Source of the DNA: Bacteroidales bacterium | GTDB taxonomy: Bacteria; Bacteroidota; Bacteroidia; Bacteroidales; VadinHA17 | Direction: 5' to 3' | Length of the DNA: 26,330 bases | Assembly: GCA_029935275.1 (NCBI GenBank) | Contig: JAOZKQ010000003.1 | Span: 1 to 26,330 of the forward strand | In this document: one piece after another, positions 1-8,787 of the stretch | How the letters are laid out: each line of letters opens with the position of its first letter | Position numbering within the stretch: the stretch's first letter is position 1 | Translations under genes and position numbers: made by a program | Notes under the pieces: generated by a model | What the model was told of the DNA's origin: nothing | Database searches by the model: none | Seen by the model: the letters and a program-made list of their open reading frames with translations, nothing else

Positions 1-145
1 AAGGGATGTTATTATGGCTGGTCAGGATTCTAAAATTGAAATTTGGTCGAAAAAAACTTATGATGCCATTGCTTCAGGGGAAGATGAATTTGCCGATTTA
101 GCCGAAAGGATCATGGATGGACCATTTCAGAATAATGAGGAATGA
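1..145 (+). CDS. mraZ: MraZ, transcriptional regulator of the dcw cluster (C-terminal part only)
   Basis: The window opens inside an open frame (first full codon at base 2) encoding 47 residues up to the stop at 143-145. The piece contains AGQDSKIEIWSKKTYDA, which matches the last part of the second SpoVT/AbrB-like repeat of MraZ, where the phrase (I)EIW is typical. MraZ is a DNA-binding ring-forming protein that normally starts dcw clusters and binds repeats in the promoter just upstream; that promoter lies outside the window. The stop overlaps the rsmH start in an ATGA arrangement, suggesting translational coupling. The N-terminal two thirds are missing only because of the window edge, not through damage. 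The identity rests on the short motif plus its position directly before rsmH, and is fairly secure. Confidence 0.9.
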   Translation, partial: RDVIMAGQDSKIEIWSKKTYDAIASGEDEFADLAERIMDGPFQNNEE

Positions 146-1053
146 GTACTTATCATACGCCCGTTTTGTTAGAGGAGAGTATTGAAGGATTAGATATTGA
201 CCCGGAAGGTACTTATGTTGATGTTACCTATGGTGGGGGTGGTCATTCAAAAGAAATATTAAAGAGGCTCAAAGGAGGTCGGCTGATAGCTTTTGACCAG
301 GATGCTGATTCTGAGACTAATGTGCATGCTGATAATCGATTGATATTTGTAAGGCAGAACTTTAATTACCTGAGGAATAACCTTAAATATTTAGGTGTTG
401 GTAAGGTAAATGGATTAATTGCAGACCTGGGTGTATCATCTCACCAGTTTGACCAGTCAGCAAGAGGGTTTTCATACAGGCAGAAGGGCCCCCTTGATAT
501 GCGGATGAATATGAACGCTGATTTTTCAGCTGCTGATTTGGTAAATCAATATTCAGTTGAGGATTTAAGAAGAGTGTTTTGGGAATTTGGAGAGGTGAAG
601 AATGCCCGGAAGCTGGCTTCATGTATCAATAGGGGTAAAGCAGAAGTGGATATTGATACGATTGAGGATTTTCTGGAAGTAATAAAGCCCTGCATGCCAT
701 TAAAAAATGATTATAAATATTTGGCAAAAGTTTTTCAGGCTTTAAGAATTGAGGTCAACCAGGAGATGGACGCATTGAAAAATCTACTTGAACAATCAAT
801 AGAGGTGCTTGAGGAGTCAGGTCGTTTAGTGGTTATTTCTTATCATTCTCTTGAAGACAGGCTTGTTAAGAATTATATTAAGTATGGGGATTTTAAGCGG
901 GTTTTGGAAACGGACATCTATGGTAACAGACTTGTTCCCCTTGAAGCAGTAAATCGGAAAGTAATTGTTCCTTCCAAAGAAGAGATTGATAGAAACCCAA
1001 GGGCACGAAGTGCTAAATTAAGAATAGCAATACGTAAAGCCAGACATAATTAA
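142..1053 (+). CDS. rsmH: 16S rRNA (cytosine(1402)-N(4))-methyltransferase RsmH
   Basis: This enzyme uses S-adenosylmethionine to methylate N4 of C1402 in 16S rRNA at the ribosomal P site. The 303 residues are close to the usual family length of about 300-315. Family motifs are in order: HTPVLLEE at residue 5, the SAM-binding loop GGGGHS at 31-36, the acidic FDQD at 51-54, DLGVSSHQFD at 95-104, RGFSYR and GPLDMRM around 108-122, FQALRIEVNQE near 198-208, SYHSLEDR at 233-240, and NPRARSAKLR near the C-terminus. The start ATG overlaps the mraZ stop by 4 bp, and the next gene begins 1 bp after the stop. RsmH (older name MraW) is the standard second gene of dcw clusters although it acts on the ribosome. 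Confidence 0.98.
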   Translation: MSTYHTPVLLEESIEGLDIDPEGTYVDVTYGGGGHSKEILKRLKGGRLIAFDQDADSETNVHADNRLIFVRQNFNYLRNNLKYLGVGKVNGLIADLGVSSHQFDQSARGFSYRQKGPLDMRMNMNADFSAADLVNQYSVEDLRRVFWEFGEVKNARKLASCINRGKAEVDIDTIEDFLEVIKPCMPLKNDYKYLAKVFQALRIEVNQEMDALKNLLEQSIEVLEESGRLVVISYHSLEDRLVKNYIKYGDFKRVLETDIYGNRLVPLEAVNRKVIVPSKEEIDRNPRARSAKLRIAIRKARHN

Positions 1054-1054
1054 T

Positions 1055-1420
1055 ATGAAAAAGCGGGTTGAATTTATTGATCAGGAAAAGGAACAGTCAG
1101 AAATTAAAAAGGGATTGTTCCGTGAACTGTTGGATGGAACTTTATTAACCAGGGAAGTGGTTGTTAAGCAGCTTCCATTTCTTGTTTTCCTTACTTTCTT
1201 GACAATGGTATATATTTCTAACCGGTACAATGCTGAAAAAATTGTAAGGGAAACAGTTGCTTTACAAAGTGAGTTGAAAGAGCTGAGGGCCGAATCAGTT
1301 ACTATTGCTGCTGAATTAATGAATATAAGTAAACAATCGGAGGTTGCAAAAATGGTTCAGGGTTTAAATTTAGGTTTAAAGGAATCAGTGGAGCCTCCAA
1401 AAGGAATTTTATCTTTCTGA
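1055..1420 (+). CDS. ftsL: FtsL-like cell division protein
   Basis: This is a 121-residue bitopic membrane protein. It has a charged cytoplasmic N-terminus (1-39), one hydrophobic segment at about residues 40-55, then a region rich in Glu, Leu and Lys at about 59-95 that looks like a coiled coil, ending with GLKESVEPPKGI. Small size, topology, coiled coil and position between rsmH and the division PBP all match FtsL, which forms a complex with FtsB and FtsQ and helps activate FtsW-FtsI. Primary sequence is poorly conserved in FtsL, so the assignment rests on context and architecture rather than catalytic motifs. It starts 1 bp after the rsmH stop and is followed after 10 bp by the PBP gene. 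No FtsB-like gene is seen in the window. Confidence 0.85.
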   Translation: MKKRVEFIDQEKEQSEIKKGLFRELLDGTLLTREVVVKQLPFLVFLTFLTMVYISNRYNAEKIVRETVALQSELKELRAESVTIAAELMNISKQSEVAKMVQGLNLGLKESVEPPKGILSF

Positions 1421-1430
1421 CAGGGTAATT

Positions 1431-3551
1431 ATGTCACTTAAAAAAGAAATAATCTGGCGTGTGGGATTGATTTATGCTGTATTCTTCCTGATGGCTATGG
1501 CCATTATAGGAAGGATCCTTTTTTTGCAGATTGTTGAAGGGGAAAAATGGAGTAAAAAGCAACATACCCTTACTTCAAAAGATTTTAAAATTCAACCCAA
1601 CCGCGGTAACGTTTATGATACGAAAAACCGTTTACTGGCAACTTCCCAGCCTTTTTATGATATCAGGATGGATTTGAGAAGCAGTGCCCTGACACCTGAG
1701 GCCTTTAGTAGTGGGATTAATGGACTTTCAAAAGGTTTGTCCGGAATCCTGGGTGATAAGTCTGCTTCAGCCTATAAGTCTGAACTGCTTGCGGCCAGGA
1801 GGCGGGGTGATAGGTATTATCTGATAAAAAGAAGGGTAAATTATTCACAATTAAAAGAGCTGAAGAAATTACCAATTTTTCGTTTGGGGAAATATAAGGG
1901 TGGGTTTATTTACATTCAGGATAACAGGAGGGTATTTCCCCATAATGAGCTTGCAGCAAGAACTATAGGATATACTACAAAACCCGGTTCTGATTATTTT
2001 GTTGGTATTGAAGGGGCTTATAATGAGCAACTCAAGGGAGTGGAGGGTTTAAGGGTGAAGCAACGGTTATCAGGTAATGTATGGATGCCGGTAAATGACA
2101 AAAATGAAGTTGAACCTCATGATGGGGAAGACATTATTACAACAATTGACATTAATCTTCAGGATGTGGCCCATCAGGCACTTTTAAGGCAGCTTTTAAA
2201 ACATGATGCACAACATGGCACAGTGGTGTTGATGGAGGTGGTGACAGGAGAAGTGTTGGCCATAGTTAACCTGCAAAGAGATAAACAGGGACGATATCAT
2301 GAATCATACAATTATGCTATTGGTGAAAGCTCAGAGCCTGGTTCCACCTTTAAGCTTCCGGTACTGATGGCTTTACTGGAGGACGGGTATGTGAAACTTA
2401 ATGATTCTGTAGATACAAAAAATGGGAAAGTCAGATTTTACAATAAGACGATTAAAGATTCACATGATGGTGGTTATGGGGTGATAAGTGTAGAGGAAGT
2501 GCTTGAACTATCATCAAATGTTGGCATTTCTATACTGGTAGATAAATACTATCATGGCAGGGAAAAGAATTTCATTAATCGCTTATACAGTATGAACCTT
2601 AACCAGAAACTTGATCTGGAATTGTCAGGGGAAGGTAAACCTGAAATAAAATATCCGGGGGATTCTTTGTGGTCGGGTATTTCCCTGCCAATGATGTCGC
2701 ATGGCTATGAAGTGAGAATGACACCTTTGCAGATTCTTACCTTTTATAATGCAGTAGCTAATAATGGTAGAATGGTTAAGCCTAAATTTGTAAATGAAAT
2801 CAGATATAATGGGAAATTAATACAAAAATTCCCGGTTGTAACTATAAATTCATCTATTGCTTCCTCCTCTACGATTAATGATGCTAAAATAATGCTTGAA
2901 GGGGTAGTTGAAAAAGGAACAGCCAAAAATTTGCAAAACAATCTGTATAAAATTGCAGGTAAAACAGGAACAGCACAGATTGCCCAATTGAATAAAGGCT
3001 ATGGTGCACACAGAAATGTTCAGTATCAGGCTTCATTTGTTGGATATTTTCCTGCTGATAAACCAAAGTATTCCTGCATTGTTGTTGTAAATGCTCCTTC
3101 TAATGCTGTGTATTATGGAAACCTGGTTGCCGGGCCGGTTTTTAAGGAAATTTCGGATAAAGTTTATGCAACTACTCTTGAAATTCAGAATACTGAAGTA
3201 CTGGTGGAAAACAGGAACTTCCATGTTCCATTTTCAAAAAATGGTAAAAAAGAGGATCTTAGGTTTGTACTTGAAAATATGGATATTGAAATAGTTGAAA
3301 AAGGTCAGTTAAGCAATTGGATAAGAACAACAAGCTCTGATTCTCTGGTAATATTTTCAAATTTAACAATAAAGAAAAGTTTAGTGCCAAATGTGGTACA
3401 TATGGGTTTGGAGGATGCCGTTTATCTGCTTGAGAATGCAGGATTAAAAGTTGTAGTTAGAGGCTTTGGAAGTATCAAATCACAGTCCTTATCACCTGGT
3501 AGTATAGTAAAACCGGGGAATAAGATTGTGTTGCAAATGAGTTTTGTTTAA
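1431..3551 (+). CDS. ftsI: Division-specific penicillin-binding protein (FtsI/PBP3 type transpeptidase) with PASTA domain
   Basis: The product is a class B penicillin-binding protein of 706 residues that crosslinks septal peptidoglycan as partner of FtsW. There is one membrane segment at about 11-33, a PBP dimerisation region starting near NRGNVYDTKNRLLA (57-70), and a transpeptidase domain with all three active-site motifs: STFK with the nucleophile Ser305 and Lys308, SSN at 361-363, and KTG at 511-513. The C-terminal part, about 650-706, begins VPNVVHMGLEDAVYLL and reads as one PASTA domain. E. coli FtsI (588 residues) has no PASTA, so this protein is longer; PASTA-bearing division PBPs are common in Bacteroidota and Gram-positives. 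It sits between the ftsL-like gene and murE, as in other dcw clusters. The gene is often labelled ftsI, pbpB or spoVD in databases. Confidence 0.96.
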   Translation: MSLKKEIIWRVGLIYAVFFLMAMAIIGRILFLQIVEGEKWSKKQHTLTSKDFKIQPNRGNVYDTKNRLLATSQPFYDIRMDLRSSALTPEAFSSGINGLSKGLSGILGDKSASAYKSELLAARRRGDRYYLIKRRVNYSQLKELKKLPIFRLGKYKGGFIYIQDNRRVFPHNELAARTIGYTTKPGSDYFVGIEGAYNEQLKGVEGLRVKQRLSGNVWMPVNDKNEVEPHDGEDIITTIDINLQDVAHQALLRQLLKHDAQHGTVVLMEVVTGEVLAIVNLQRDKQGRYHESYNYAIGESSEPGSTFKLPVLMALLEDGYVKLNDSVDTKNGKVRFYNKTIKDSHDGGYGVISVEEVLELSSNVGISILVDKYYHGREKNFINRLYSMNLNQKLDLELSGEGKPEIKYPGDSLWSGISLPMMSHGYEVRMTPLQILTFYNAVANNGRMVKPKFVNEIRYNGKLIQKFPVVTINSSIASSSTINDAKIMLEGVVEKGTAKNLQNNLYKIAGKTGTAQIAQLNKGYGAHRNVQYQASFVGYFPADKPKYSCIVVVNAPSNAVYYGNLVAGPVFKEISDKVYATTLEIQNTEVLVENRNFHVPFSKNGKKEDLRFVLENMDIEIVEKGQLSNWIRTTSSDSLVIFSNLTIKKSLVPNVVHMGLEDAVYLLENAGLKVVVRGFGSIKSQSLSPGSIVKPGNKIVLQMSFV

Positions 3552-3565
3552 AGATATTAGGATTA

Positions 3566-5032
3566 ATGAAGAGCTTAAGGGAAATATTACAGGATGTATT
3601 GGTACTGAAAAGTGCCGGTTCCCTTAATATCCAGGTTTCAGGGCTTGAAATTAATTCCCGGCAAGTAGGAGAAAATTTTCTTTTTGCAGCTGTTAAGGGA
3701 ACCCTGGTGGATGGGCATAGTTTTATTCCAAATGCTATCGAGGCAGGGGCAACTGTTATTCTTTGTGAGGAATTTCCTCAGGAACTAAATAAAAACCTCA
3801 CCTGGATTAAAGTAAAGGATGTTCCGGAAGCACTTGGAATAATAGCATCTTCTTTTTACGGGCATCCGTCAAAGGAAGTTCAGTTAATTGGAGTAACCGG
3901 GACCAATGGGAAAACCTCTGTCGTAACTTTTTTATATCATGTTTTTGAGGAGGCTGGTTTCCCTTCAGGCTTAATTTCTACGATTAAAACCTTTGTGCAT
4001 AAGAAGGAATATGAGGCAACACATACTACACCTGATGTAATTACGCTAAATAAATTGTTGCGACAAATGGCAGATGCCGGATGCTCTTATGTATTTATGG
4101 AGGTTAGTTCCCATGCAATTGACCAGAAAAGAATAGCAGGATTGACCTATCAGGGAGGTGTTTTTACTAATTTGACACATGATCATTTAGATTATCACAA
4201 AACTTTTAAAAACTATTTAACTGTAAAAAAGAAGTTCTTTGATGATCTTCCGGTTGCAGCATTTGCACTTGTAAATACGGATGATAAAAATGCACGGGTT
4301 ATGATTCAAAACTGTAAAGCCCGTACCCAAAGCTATGCATTAAAACAAATAGCTGATTTTAAGGCTAATATTATTGAGCGCACATTTGAAGGTACAGAAG
4401 TAAGAATTGATTCAAAAATAGTATGGCTGCCTTTTATTGGAAATTTCAATATCTATAATCTTTTGGCGGTTTATGGTGTATCTCTGAATTTGGGACTGGA
4501 TTCTGAAGAGGTATTGAGAATTATTAGCAAACTTCATCCTGTTTCTGGCAGATTTGAGACTATCCGATCTGAAAAGGGGCAGATTGCAATTGTAGATTAT
4601 GCCCACACCCCTGATGCTTTACTAAATGTACTTGGAACAATTCAGCAGATCCGGAAAAACAATTCAAAAATAATTACTGTAGTTGGTGCAGGTGGGGACA
4701 GGGATAAATTGAAAAGGCCGGAAATGGCCAGAATCAGTGCAGAAATGAGTGACCGTCTAATATTAACCTCAGATAATCCCAGGAGTGAAGATCCGGAGGA
4801 GATCATCCAGGATATGAAAGCAGGTATCCCTGTGGATAAGGAAAGCATAGTTATTGCAATTGTAAACAGGAAAGAAGCGATCAGGACCGCTTGTTTAATG
4901 GCCAAAAATGATGATATCATTCTCATTGCAGGTAAGGGGCATGAAACTTATCAGGATATTAATGGGGTACGGCATCATTTTGATGATAAAGAAGTAATTG
5001 AAGACGTATTTGGAAATAAGAAAATGAATTAA
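3566..5032 (+). CDS. murE: UDP-N-acetylmuramoyl-L-alanyl-D-glutamate--2,6-diaminopimelate ligase
   Basis: This cytoplasmic ATP-dependent Mur ligase adds the third amino acid of the peptidoglycan stem peptide. The 488 residues have the usual three-domain layout: an N-terminal UDP-binding domain (VSGLEINSRQV near 24-34), the central ATPase with P-loop GTNGKT at 112-117, and a C-terminal amino-acid-binding domain. The region YLTVKKKFF near 217-225 is where the family carries its carbamylated lysine. The specificity motif DNPR is present at 403-406 within SDNPRSEDP; in characterised MurE enzymes this marks meso-diaminopimelate rather than lysine as substrate, so the peptidoglycan should be of the DAP type. 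HPVSGRFE and VDYAHTPDA around 324-350 are also typical. It follows the PBP gene by 14 bp and precedes mraY by 10 bp. Confidence 0.98.
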   Translation: MKSLREILQDVLVLKSAGSLNIQVSGLEINSRQVGENFLFAAVKGTLVDGHSFIPNAIEAGATVILCEEFPQELNKNLTWIKVKDVPEALGIIASSFYGHPSKEVQLIGVTGTNGKTSVVTFLYHVFEEAGFPSGLISTIKTFVHKKEYEATHTTPDVITLNKLLRQMADAGCSYVFMEVSSHAIDQKRIAGLTYQGGVFTNLTHDHLDYHKTFKNYLTVKKKFFDDLPVAAFALVNTDDKNARVMIQNCKARTQSYALKQIADFKANIIERTFEGTEVRIDSKIVWLPFIGNFNIYNLLAVYGVSLNLGLDSEEVLRIISKLHPVSGRFETIRSEKGQIAIVDYAHTPDALLNVLGTIQQIRKNNSKIITVVGAGGDRDKLKRPEMARISAEMSDRLILTSDNPRSEDPEEIIQDMKAGIPVDKESIVIAIVNRKEAIRTACLMAKNDDIILIAGKGHETYQDINGVRHHFDDKEVIEDVFGNKKMN

Positions 5033-5042
5033 TCCCGGACAT

Positions 5043-6272
5043 ATGTTATATTTATTGTTTTCATATCTCGACCAATTTAACTTTCCCGGTGCTGGAATGT
5101 TTCAATACATTTCATTCCGTGCGGCCTTGACTGTAATTACCAGCTTGTTCATTTCCCTGGTTTTTGGTAAACGGATAATTCGTTTGCTTCAGAAAAAGCA
5201 AATAGGTGAAGTTGTCCGTGATCTGGGACTGGAAGGTCAGTATCAGAAGGTCGGAACACCTTCTATGGGTGGAATTATCATACTCTCCTCAATTCTCATC
5301 CCTGTTCTTCTCTTTGGCGACCTTGAGAATATTTATGTTATTTTAATGATAATTACTACAGTATGGCTTGGTATTATAGGCTTCATAGATGATTATATTA
5401 AAATATTTAAAAAAAATAAAGAGGGACTGGCAGGCAGGTTTAAAATAATAGGACAGGTTAGCCTTGGATTGATTGTGGGCTTAACCTTGTATATGAGTAA
5501 TGATGTAGTGATTCGTTATCATGAGCCGGTGGAATTAGAAATTACGGAAGCAGGGGGAATTGTTAGTAATGATGTAGTGGTGTATGATGAAAAATCTACA
5601 AAAACAACAATTCCTTTTGTAAAAAATCATGAATTTGATTATTCATACCTGGTTGGTTTTATGGGTGAGAATAAGCAGAAATGGGCATGGCTTGTTTTTG
5701 TCATAGTGGTTATCTTTATTATTACTGGTGTTTCAAATGGAGTTAATCTTACTGATGGGCTGGATGGTCTTGCTGCCGGAACAACTGCTGTTAGTGTTAC
5801 CACCCTGGGTGTTCTTGCTTACCTGACGGGTAATGCTATTTATGCAAATTATTTGAATATTATGTATATCCCATATACCGGGGAGCTGGTAATATTTGCC
5901 AGTGCAATGATCGGAGCTACCATTGGGTTTTTATGGTATAATTCTTATCCGGCACAGGTTTTTATGGGAGATACAGGAAGTCTTGCTCTGGGTGGTATTC
6001 TGGCAGTATATGCCATAATCATTAGAAAGGAACTCCTGATTCCAATTCTTTGCGGGGTTTTTCTAATCGAAAGTCTTTCGGTTATGATACAGGTTAGTTA
6101 TTTCAAATATACACGGAAAAAATATGGGAAGGGCCGAAGGGTCTTTCTAATGTCACCACTTCATCATCATTATCAAAAAAAGGGCTATACCGAACCAAAA
6201 ATTGTAACACGTTTTTGGATTGTAAGTATAATGCTGGCAGTAATAACCATCGTAACTCTTAAAATGCGCTAG
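5043..6272 (+). CDS. mraY: Phospho-N-acetylmuramoyl-pentapeptide-transferase MraY
   Basis: MraY is a polytopic inner-membrane enzyme that moves phospho-MurNAc-pentapeptide from UDP to undecaprenyl phosphate, giving lipid I. Diagnostic motifs are GTPSMGG (71-77), GFIDDYIK with the Asp pair at 116-117, NGVNLTDGLDGLAAG (232-246), FMGDTGSLALGG (307-318) and the histidine-rich SPLHHHYQKKG (371-381). At 409 residues it is about 50 longer than E. coli MraY (360). The extra length is a hydrophilic stretch, about 152-212, between two membrane segments, rich in charged residues and expected to be extracytoplasmic. Such longer MraY proteins are, to my knowledge, normal in Bacteroidota. A 15 bp exact direct repeat lies in the DNA of this insert. 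The gene is 2 bp before murD. Confidence 0.98.
   Translation: MLYLLFSYLDQFNFPGAGMFQYISFRAALTVITSLFISLVFGKRIIRLLQKKQIGEVVRDLGLEGQYQKVGTPSMGGIIILSSILIPVLLFGDLENIYVILMIITTVWLGIIGFIDDYIKIFKKNKEGLAGRFKIIGQVSLGLIVGLTLYMSNDVVIRYHEPVELEITEAGGIVSNDVVVYDEKSTKTTIPFVKNHEFDYSYLVGFMGENKQKWAWLVFVIVVIFIITGVSNGVNLTDGLDGLAAGTTAVSVTTLGVLAYLTGNAIYANYLNIMYIPYTGELVIFASAMIGATIGFLWYNSYPAQVFMGDTGSLALGGILAVYAIIIRKELLIPILCGVFLIESLSVMIQVSYFKYTRKKYGKGRRVFLMSPLHHHYQKKGYTEPKIVTRFWIVSIMLAVITIVTLKMR
5496..5579 (+). repeat. 15 bp direct repeat within the mraY insert
   Basis: The 15-mer agtaatgatgtagtg occurs exactly at 5496-5510 and again at 5565-5579, 69 bp (23 codons) apart and in the same reading frame. Both copies encode SNDVV. 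The residues following each copy (IRYHE versus VYDEK) are only loosely similar, so either the duplication is old or the match is partly chance. It lies in the lineage-specific extracytoplasmic loop, where length change is probably tolerated. Confidence 0.6.
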
Positions 6273-6274
6273 AA

Positions 6275-7621
6275 ATGACGGAAGAAAAAGCTTATATCGT
6301 TGTTTTGGGTGCCGGTGAGAGCGGAGTGGGTACAGCTGTGCTTGCCCAGCAGAAAGGATTTAAGGTTTTTGTGTCGGATAATGGCAAAATAAATGATTAT
6401 TATAAAAAAATACTTATTGAGAAAGGAATTGAATTTGAAGAAGAAAAACATTCAATTTCAAGATTATTATCATCCGGAGAGGCGATTAAAAGCCCGGGGA
6501 TACCTGATAATTCAGAGGTGATTATAAGACTTCATGAAAAAAATATACCGGTTATTTCGGAGATTGAATTTGCAGCAAGATATACCAATGCACAATTGAT
6601 CTGTATTACGGGAAGTAACGGAAAAACAACTACAACTAACCTGATCTTTTATATGATGAAAAAGGCCGGGTTAAATGTAGAAATGGCTGGAAATATTGGT
6701 AAAAGTTTTGCCCTCCTGGTTGCAGAAAGAGATCCTGATTTTTTTGTTTTGGAGCTTAGTAGCTTCCAGTTGGATGGAATGTTTGATTTTCGGGCAGATA
6801 TTGCCATTTTATTAAATATTACTCCAGATCATCTTGACAGGTATGATTATGAAATGCAAAGATATACGGATTCGAAATTCAGAATCATGCAAAATCAAAC
6901 AGAGAATGACTTATTTATTTACTGTTGCGATGATCCAGTAATTTCCGGGGAGCTTGGGAAGAAAAAACCGAAAGCCATACCCCTGTCTTTCACCCTGAAA
7001 TTTCTCAGGGATAATACAGCATATGTAGAGAATGAAAAATTATGTATTAACTATAAAAACAATAACTTAACTATGTCAATTTACGATTTGGCTTTAAAAG
7101 GCAAACACAACATCTACAATTCTATGGCCGCAGGAATTGCTGGAGAAGTATTGAGAATCAGAAAAGATACTATCAGGGAAAGCCTTAGTGATTTCCAGGG
7201 TGTCGAGCATCGCTTGGAACCTGTAATAAAGGTGCATGGCATCCAGTTTATTAATGATTCTAAAGCTACTAATGTGAATTCAACCTGGTATGCATTGGAA
7301 AGCATGACCAATGATGTAATATTAATTATGGGTGGGCTTGATAAAGGTAATGATTATGGGGAGCTTAAAGATTTGGTAAGGGAAAAAGTAAAAGCCATAA
7401 TATGCCTGGGTGTCGATAATTCAAAACTATTGGATGCGTTTGGGGATGTAGTGGACATCATTCAGGAAGCCCGTTCAATGAATGAGGCTGTATCCAGGGC
7501 GTATCGTATTGGGGAAAAGGGAGATGTAGCTCTTTTGTCACCTGCGTGTGCAAGCTTTGACCTTTTTGATAATTATGAAGACAGGGGTCGTCAGTTTAAA
7601 CGAGCCGTACGGAATCTGTAA
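6275..7621 (+). CDS. murD: UDP-N-acetylmuramoylalanine--D-glutamate ligase
   Basis: MurD is the cytoplasmic ligase that adds D-glutamate to UDP-MurNAc-L-alanine using ATP. The 448 residues match the family size. The N-terminal Rossmann-like domain begins IVVLGAGESGVGTA (8-21). The ATPase P-loop is GSNGKTTTTN (113-122), followed by the substrate and Mg region ELSSFQLD (160-167) and NITPDHLDRY (181-190). The C-terminal domain carries HRLE (312-315), NDSKATN (327-333), MGGLDKG (352-358) and SPACASFDLF (422-431), all typical of MurD rather than other Mur ligases. It starts 2 bp after mraY and ends 8 bp before ftsW, which is the order seen in most dcw clusters. Confidence 0.98.
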   Translation: MTEEKAYIVVLGAGESGVGTAVLAQQKGFKVFVSDNGKINDYYKKILIEKGIEFEEEKHSISRLLSSGEAIKSPGIPDNSEVIIRLHEKNIPVISEIEFAARYTNAQLICITGSNGKTTTTNLIFYMMKKAGLNVEMAGNIGKSFALLVAERDPDFFVLELSSFQLDGMFDFRADIAILLNITPDHLDRYDYEMQRYTDSKFRIMQNQTENDLFIYCCDDPVISGELGKKKPKAIPLSFTLKFLRDNTAYVENEKLCINYKNNNLTMSIYDLALKGKHNIYNSMAAGIAGEVLRIRKDTIRESLSDFQGVEHRLEPVIKVHGIQFINDSKATNVNSTWYALESMTNDVILIMGGLDKGNDYGELKDLVREKVKAIICLGVDNSKLLDAFGDVVDIIQEARSMNEAVSRAYRIGEKGDVALLSPACASFDLFDNYEDRGRQFKRAVRNL

Positions 7622-7629
7622 AAAATAGT

Positions 7630-8787
7630 ATGGAGGAGAGAATAAATAAAATTTTTAAGGGAGACCGTATTATTTGGGGTATAATAATGGTTCTTACCAT
7701 ATATTCATTATTGGCTGTTTATAGTTCAATAGGAACATTGGCTTATAAAAATATGGGAGGGAATACGGGTTATTATATTATCAGGCATGCAATTATTTTG
7801 GGGATTGGCCTCTTTATAATTTTTTTAACACACCTTATTCCTTATCGGTTCTTTTCCAGGCTCTCACAGTTTTTTCTTTATATTTCCATTCCTCTGTTAT
7901 TACTTACATTAATGATCGGAACTAACCTCAACCAGGCAGCACGTTGGTTGACTTTACCGGTAATAGGATTAACCATTCAGCCTTCTGATTTTGCAAAGTT
8001 AGCCCTGATAATGTACCTGGCTCGTATGCTATCCTTAAAGCAAGCAGAAATAAGGAACTTTAAGGAGGCATTTAGACCTTTGATTTTGCCTGTAATTCTT
8101 ATTTGTGTTTTAATCCTGCCAGCAAATCTCTCTACCTCGCTAATTGTTTTTGCAACTGCATTAATTTTGCTTTTTATTGGCAGGGTTCCTATGAAATTTT
8201 TACTGGCTTTTGTCGGGGCTGGTATGTTTGCTTTAACTCTTTTTATTGGTGGGGCATCATTATTGAATAAAGAGGGGAGAATTGGAACCTGGAAAAGTAG
8301 GATTGAGAATTTTGTTCAGGAAGATTCAAAAGAGAATTATCAGGTTGAACAGGCAAAAATTGCTGTTTCAACCGGAAAACTTTTTGGAAAAAGACCTGGA
8401 AAAAGTATGCAAAGAAATTTCCTTCCGCATCCATATTCTGATTTTATTTTTGCAATTATCATTGAGGAATATGGCTTGATTTTGGGAGCTATTCCATTGA
8501 TCCTTATGTATATGATATTAATATACCGAGCCGGACTCATGGTGCAGAAAGCCAATCGTGCTTTTCCTGCATTTCTTGCAATAGGACTGGCCTTATTAAT
8601 TGTTTTTCAGGCTTTTGTAAATATGGCAGTAGCAGTAAGCCTGTTTCCGGTTACAGGTCAAACCCTTCCCTTTGTAAGTATGGGAGGTTCTTCTATGTTA
8701 TTTACAAGTGTTGCCTTTGGTATGATATTGAGTGTTAGTCGTGGTATTGAAAAAGATTATGAAAATGAACAGCAAGCAGCAGCCTAA
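7630..8787 (+). CDS. ftsW: FtsW, septal peptidoglycan glycosyltransferase (SEDS family)
   Basis: The product is a polytopic inner-membrane protein of 385 residues, largely hydrophobic with about ten membrane segments, of the SEDS family (FtsW/RodA/SpoVE). FtsW polymerises lipid II glycan strands at the septum together with its cognate class B PBP, encoded six kb upstream. Visible motifs are AARWLTLP (103-110), IQPSDFAKLALIMYLAR (116-132), and PHPYSDFIFAIIIEEYG (266-282). Asp271 in SDFIFAI aligns with the catalytic aspartate of E. coli FtsW in its HTDFIFAI motif. The C-terminal LPFVSMGGSSM (346-356) is the classic signature. The position between murD and murG favours FtsW over RodA. Its 3' end overlaps the start of murG by 29 bp when the preferred murG start is used. 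Confidence 0.97.
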   Translation: MEERINKIFKGDRIIWGIIMVLTIYSLLAVYSSIGTLAYKNMGGNTGYYIIRHAIILGIGLFIIFLTHLIPYRFFSRLSQFFLYISIPLLLLTLMIGTNLNQAARWLTLPVIGLTIQPSDFAKLALIMYLARMLSLKQAEIRNFKEAFRPLILPVILICVLILPANLSTSLIVFATALILLFIGRVPMKFLLAFVGAGMFALTLFIGGASLLNKEGRIGTWKSRIENFVQEDSKENYQVEQAKIAVSTGKLFGKRPGKSMQRNFLPHPYSDFIFAIIIEEYGLILGAIPLILMYMILIYRAGLMVQKANRAFPAFLAIGLALLIVFQAFVNMAVAVSLFPVTGQTLPFVSMGGSSMLFTSVAFGMILSVSRGIEKDYENEQQAAA

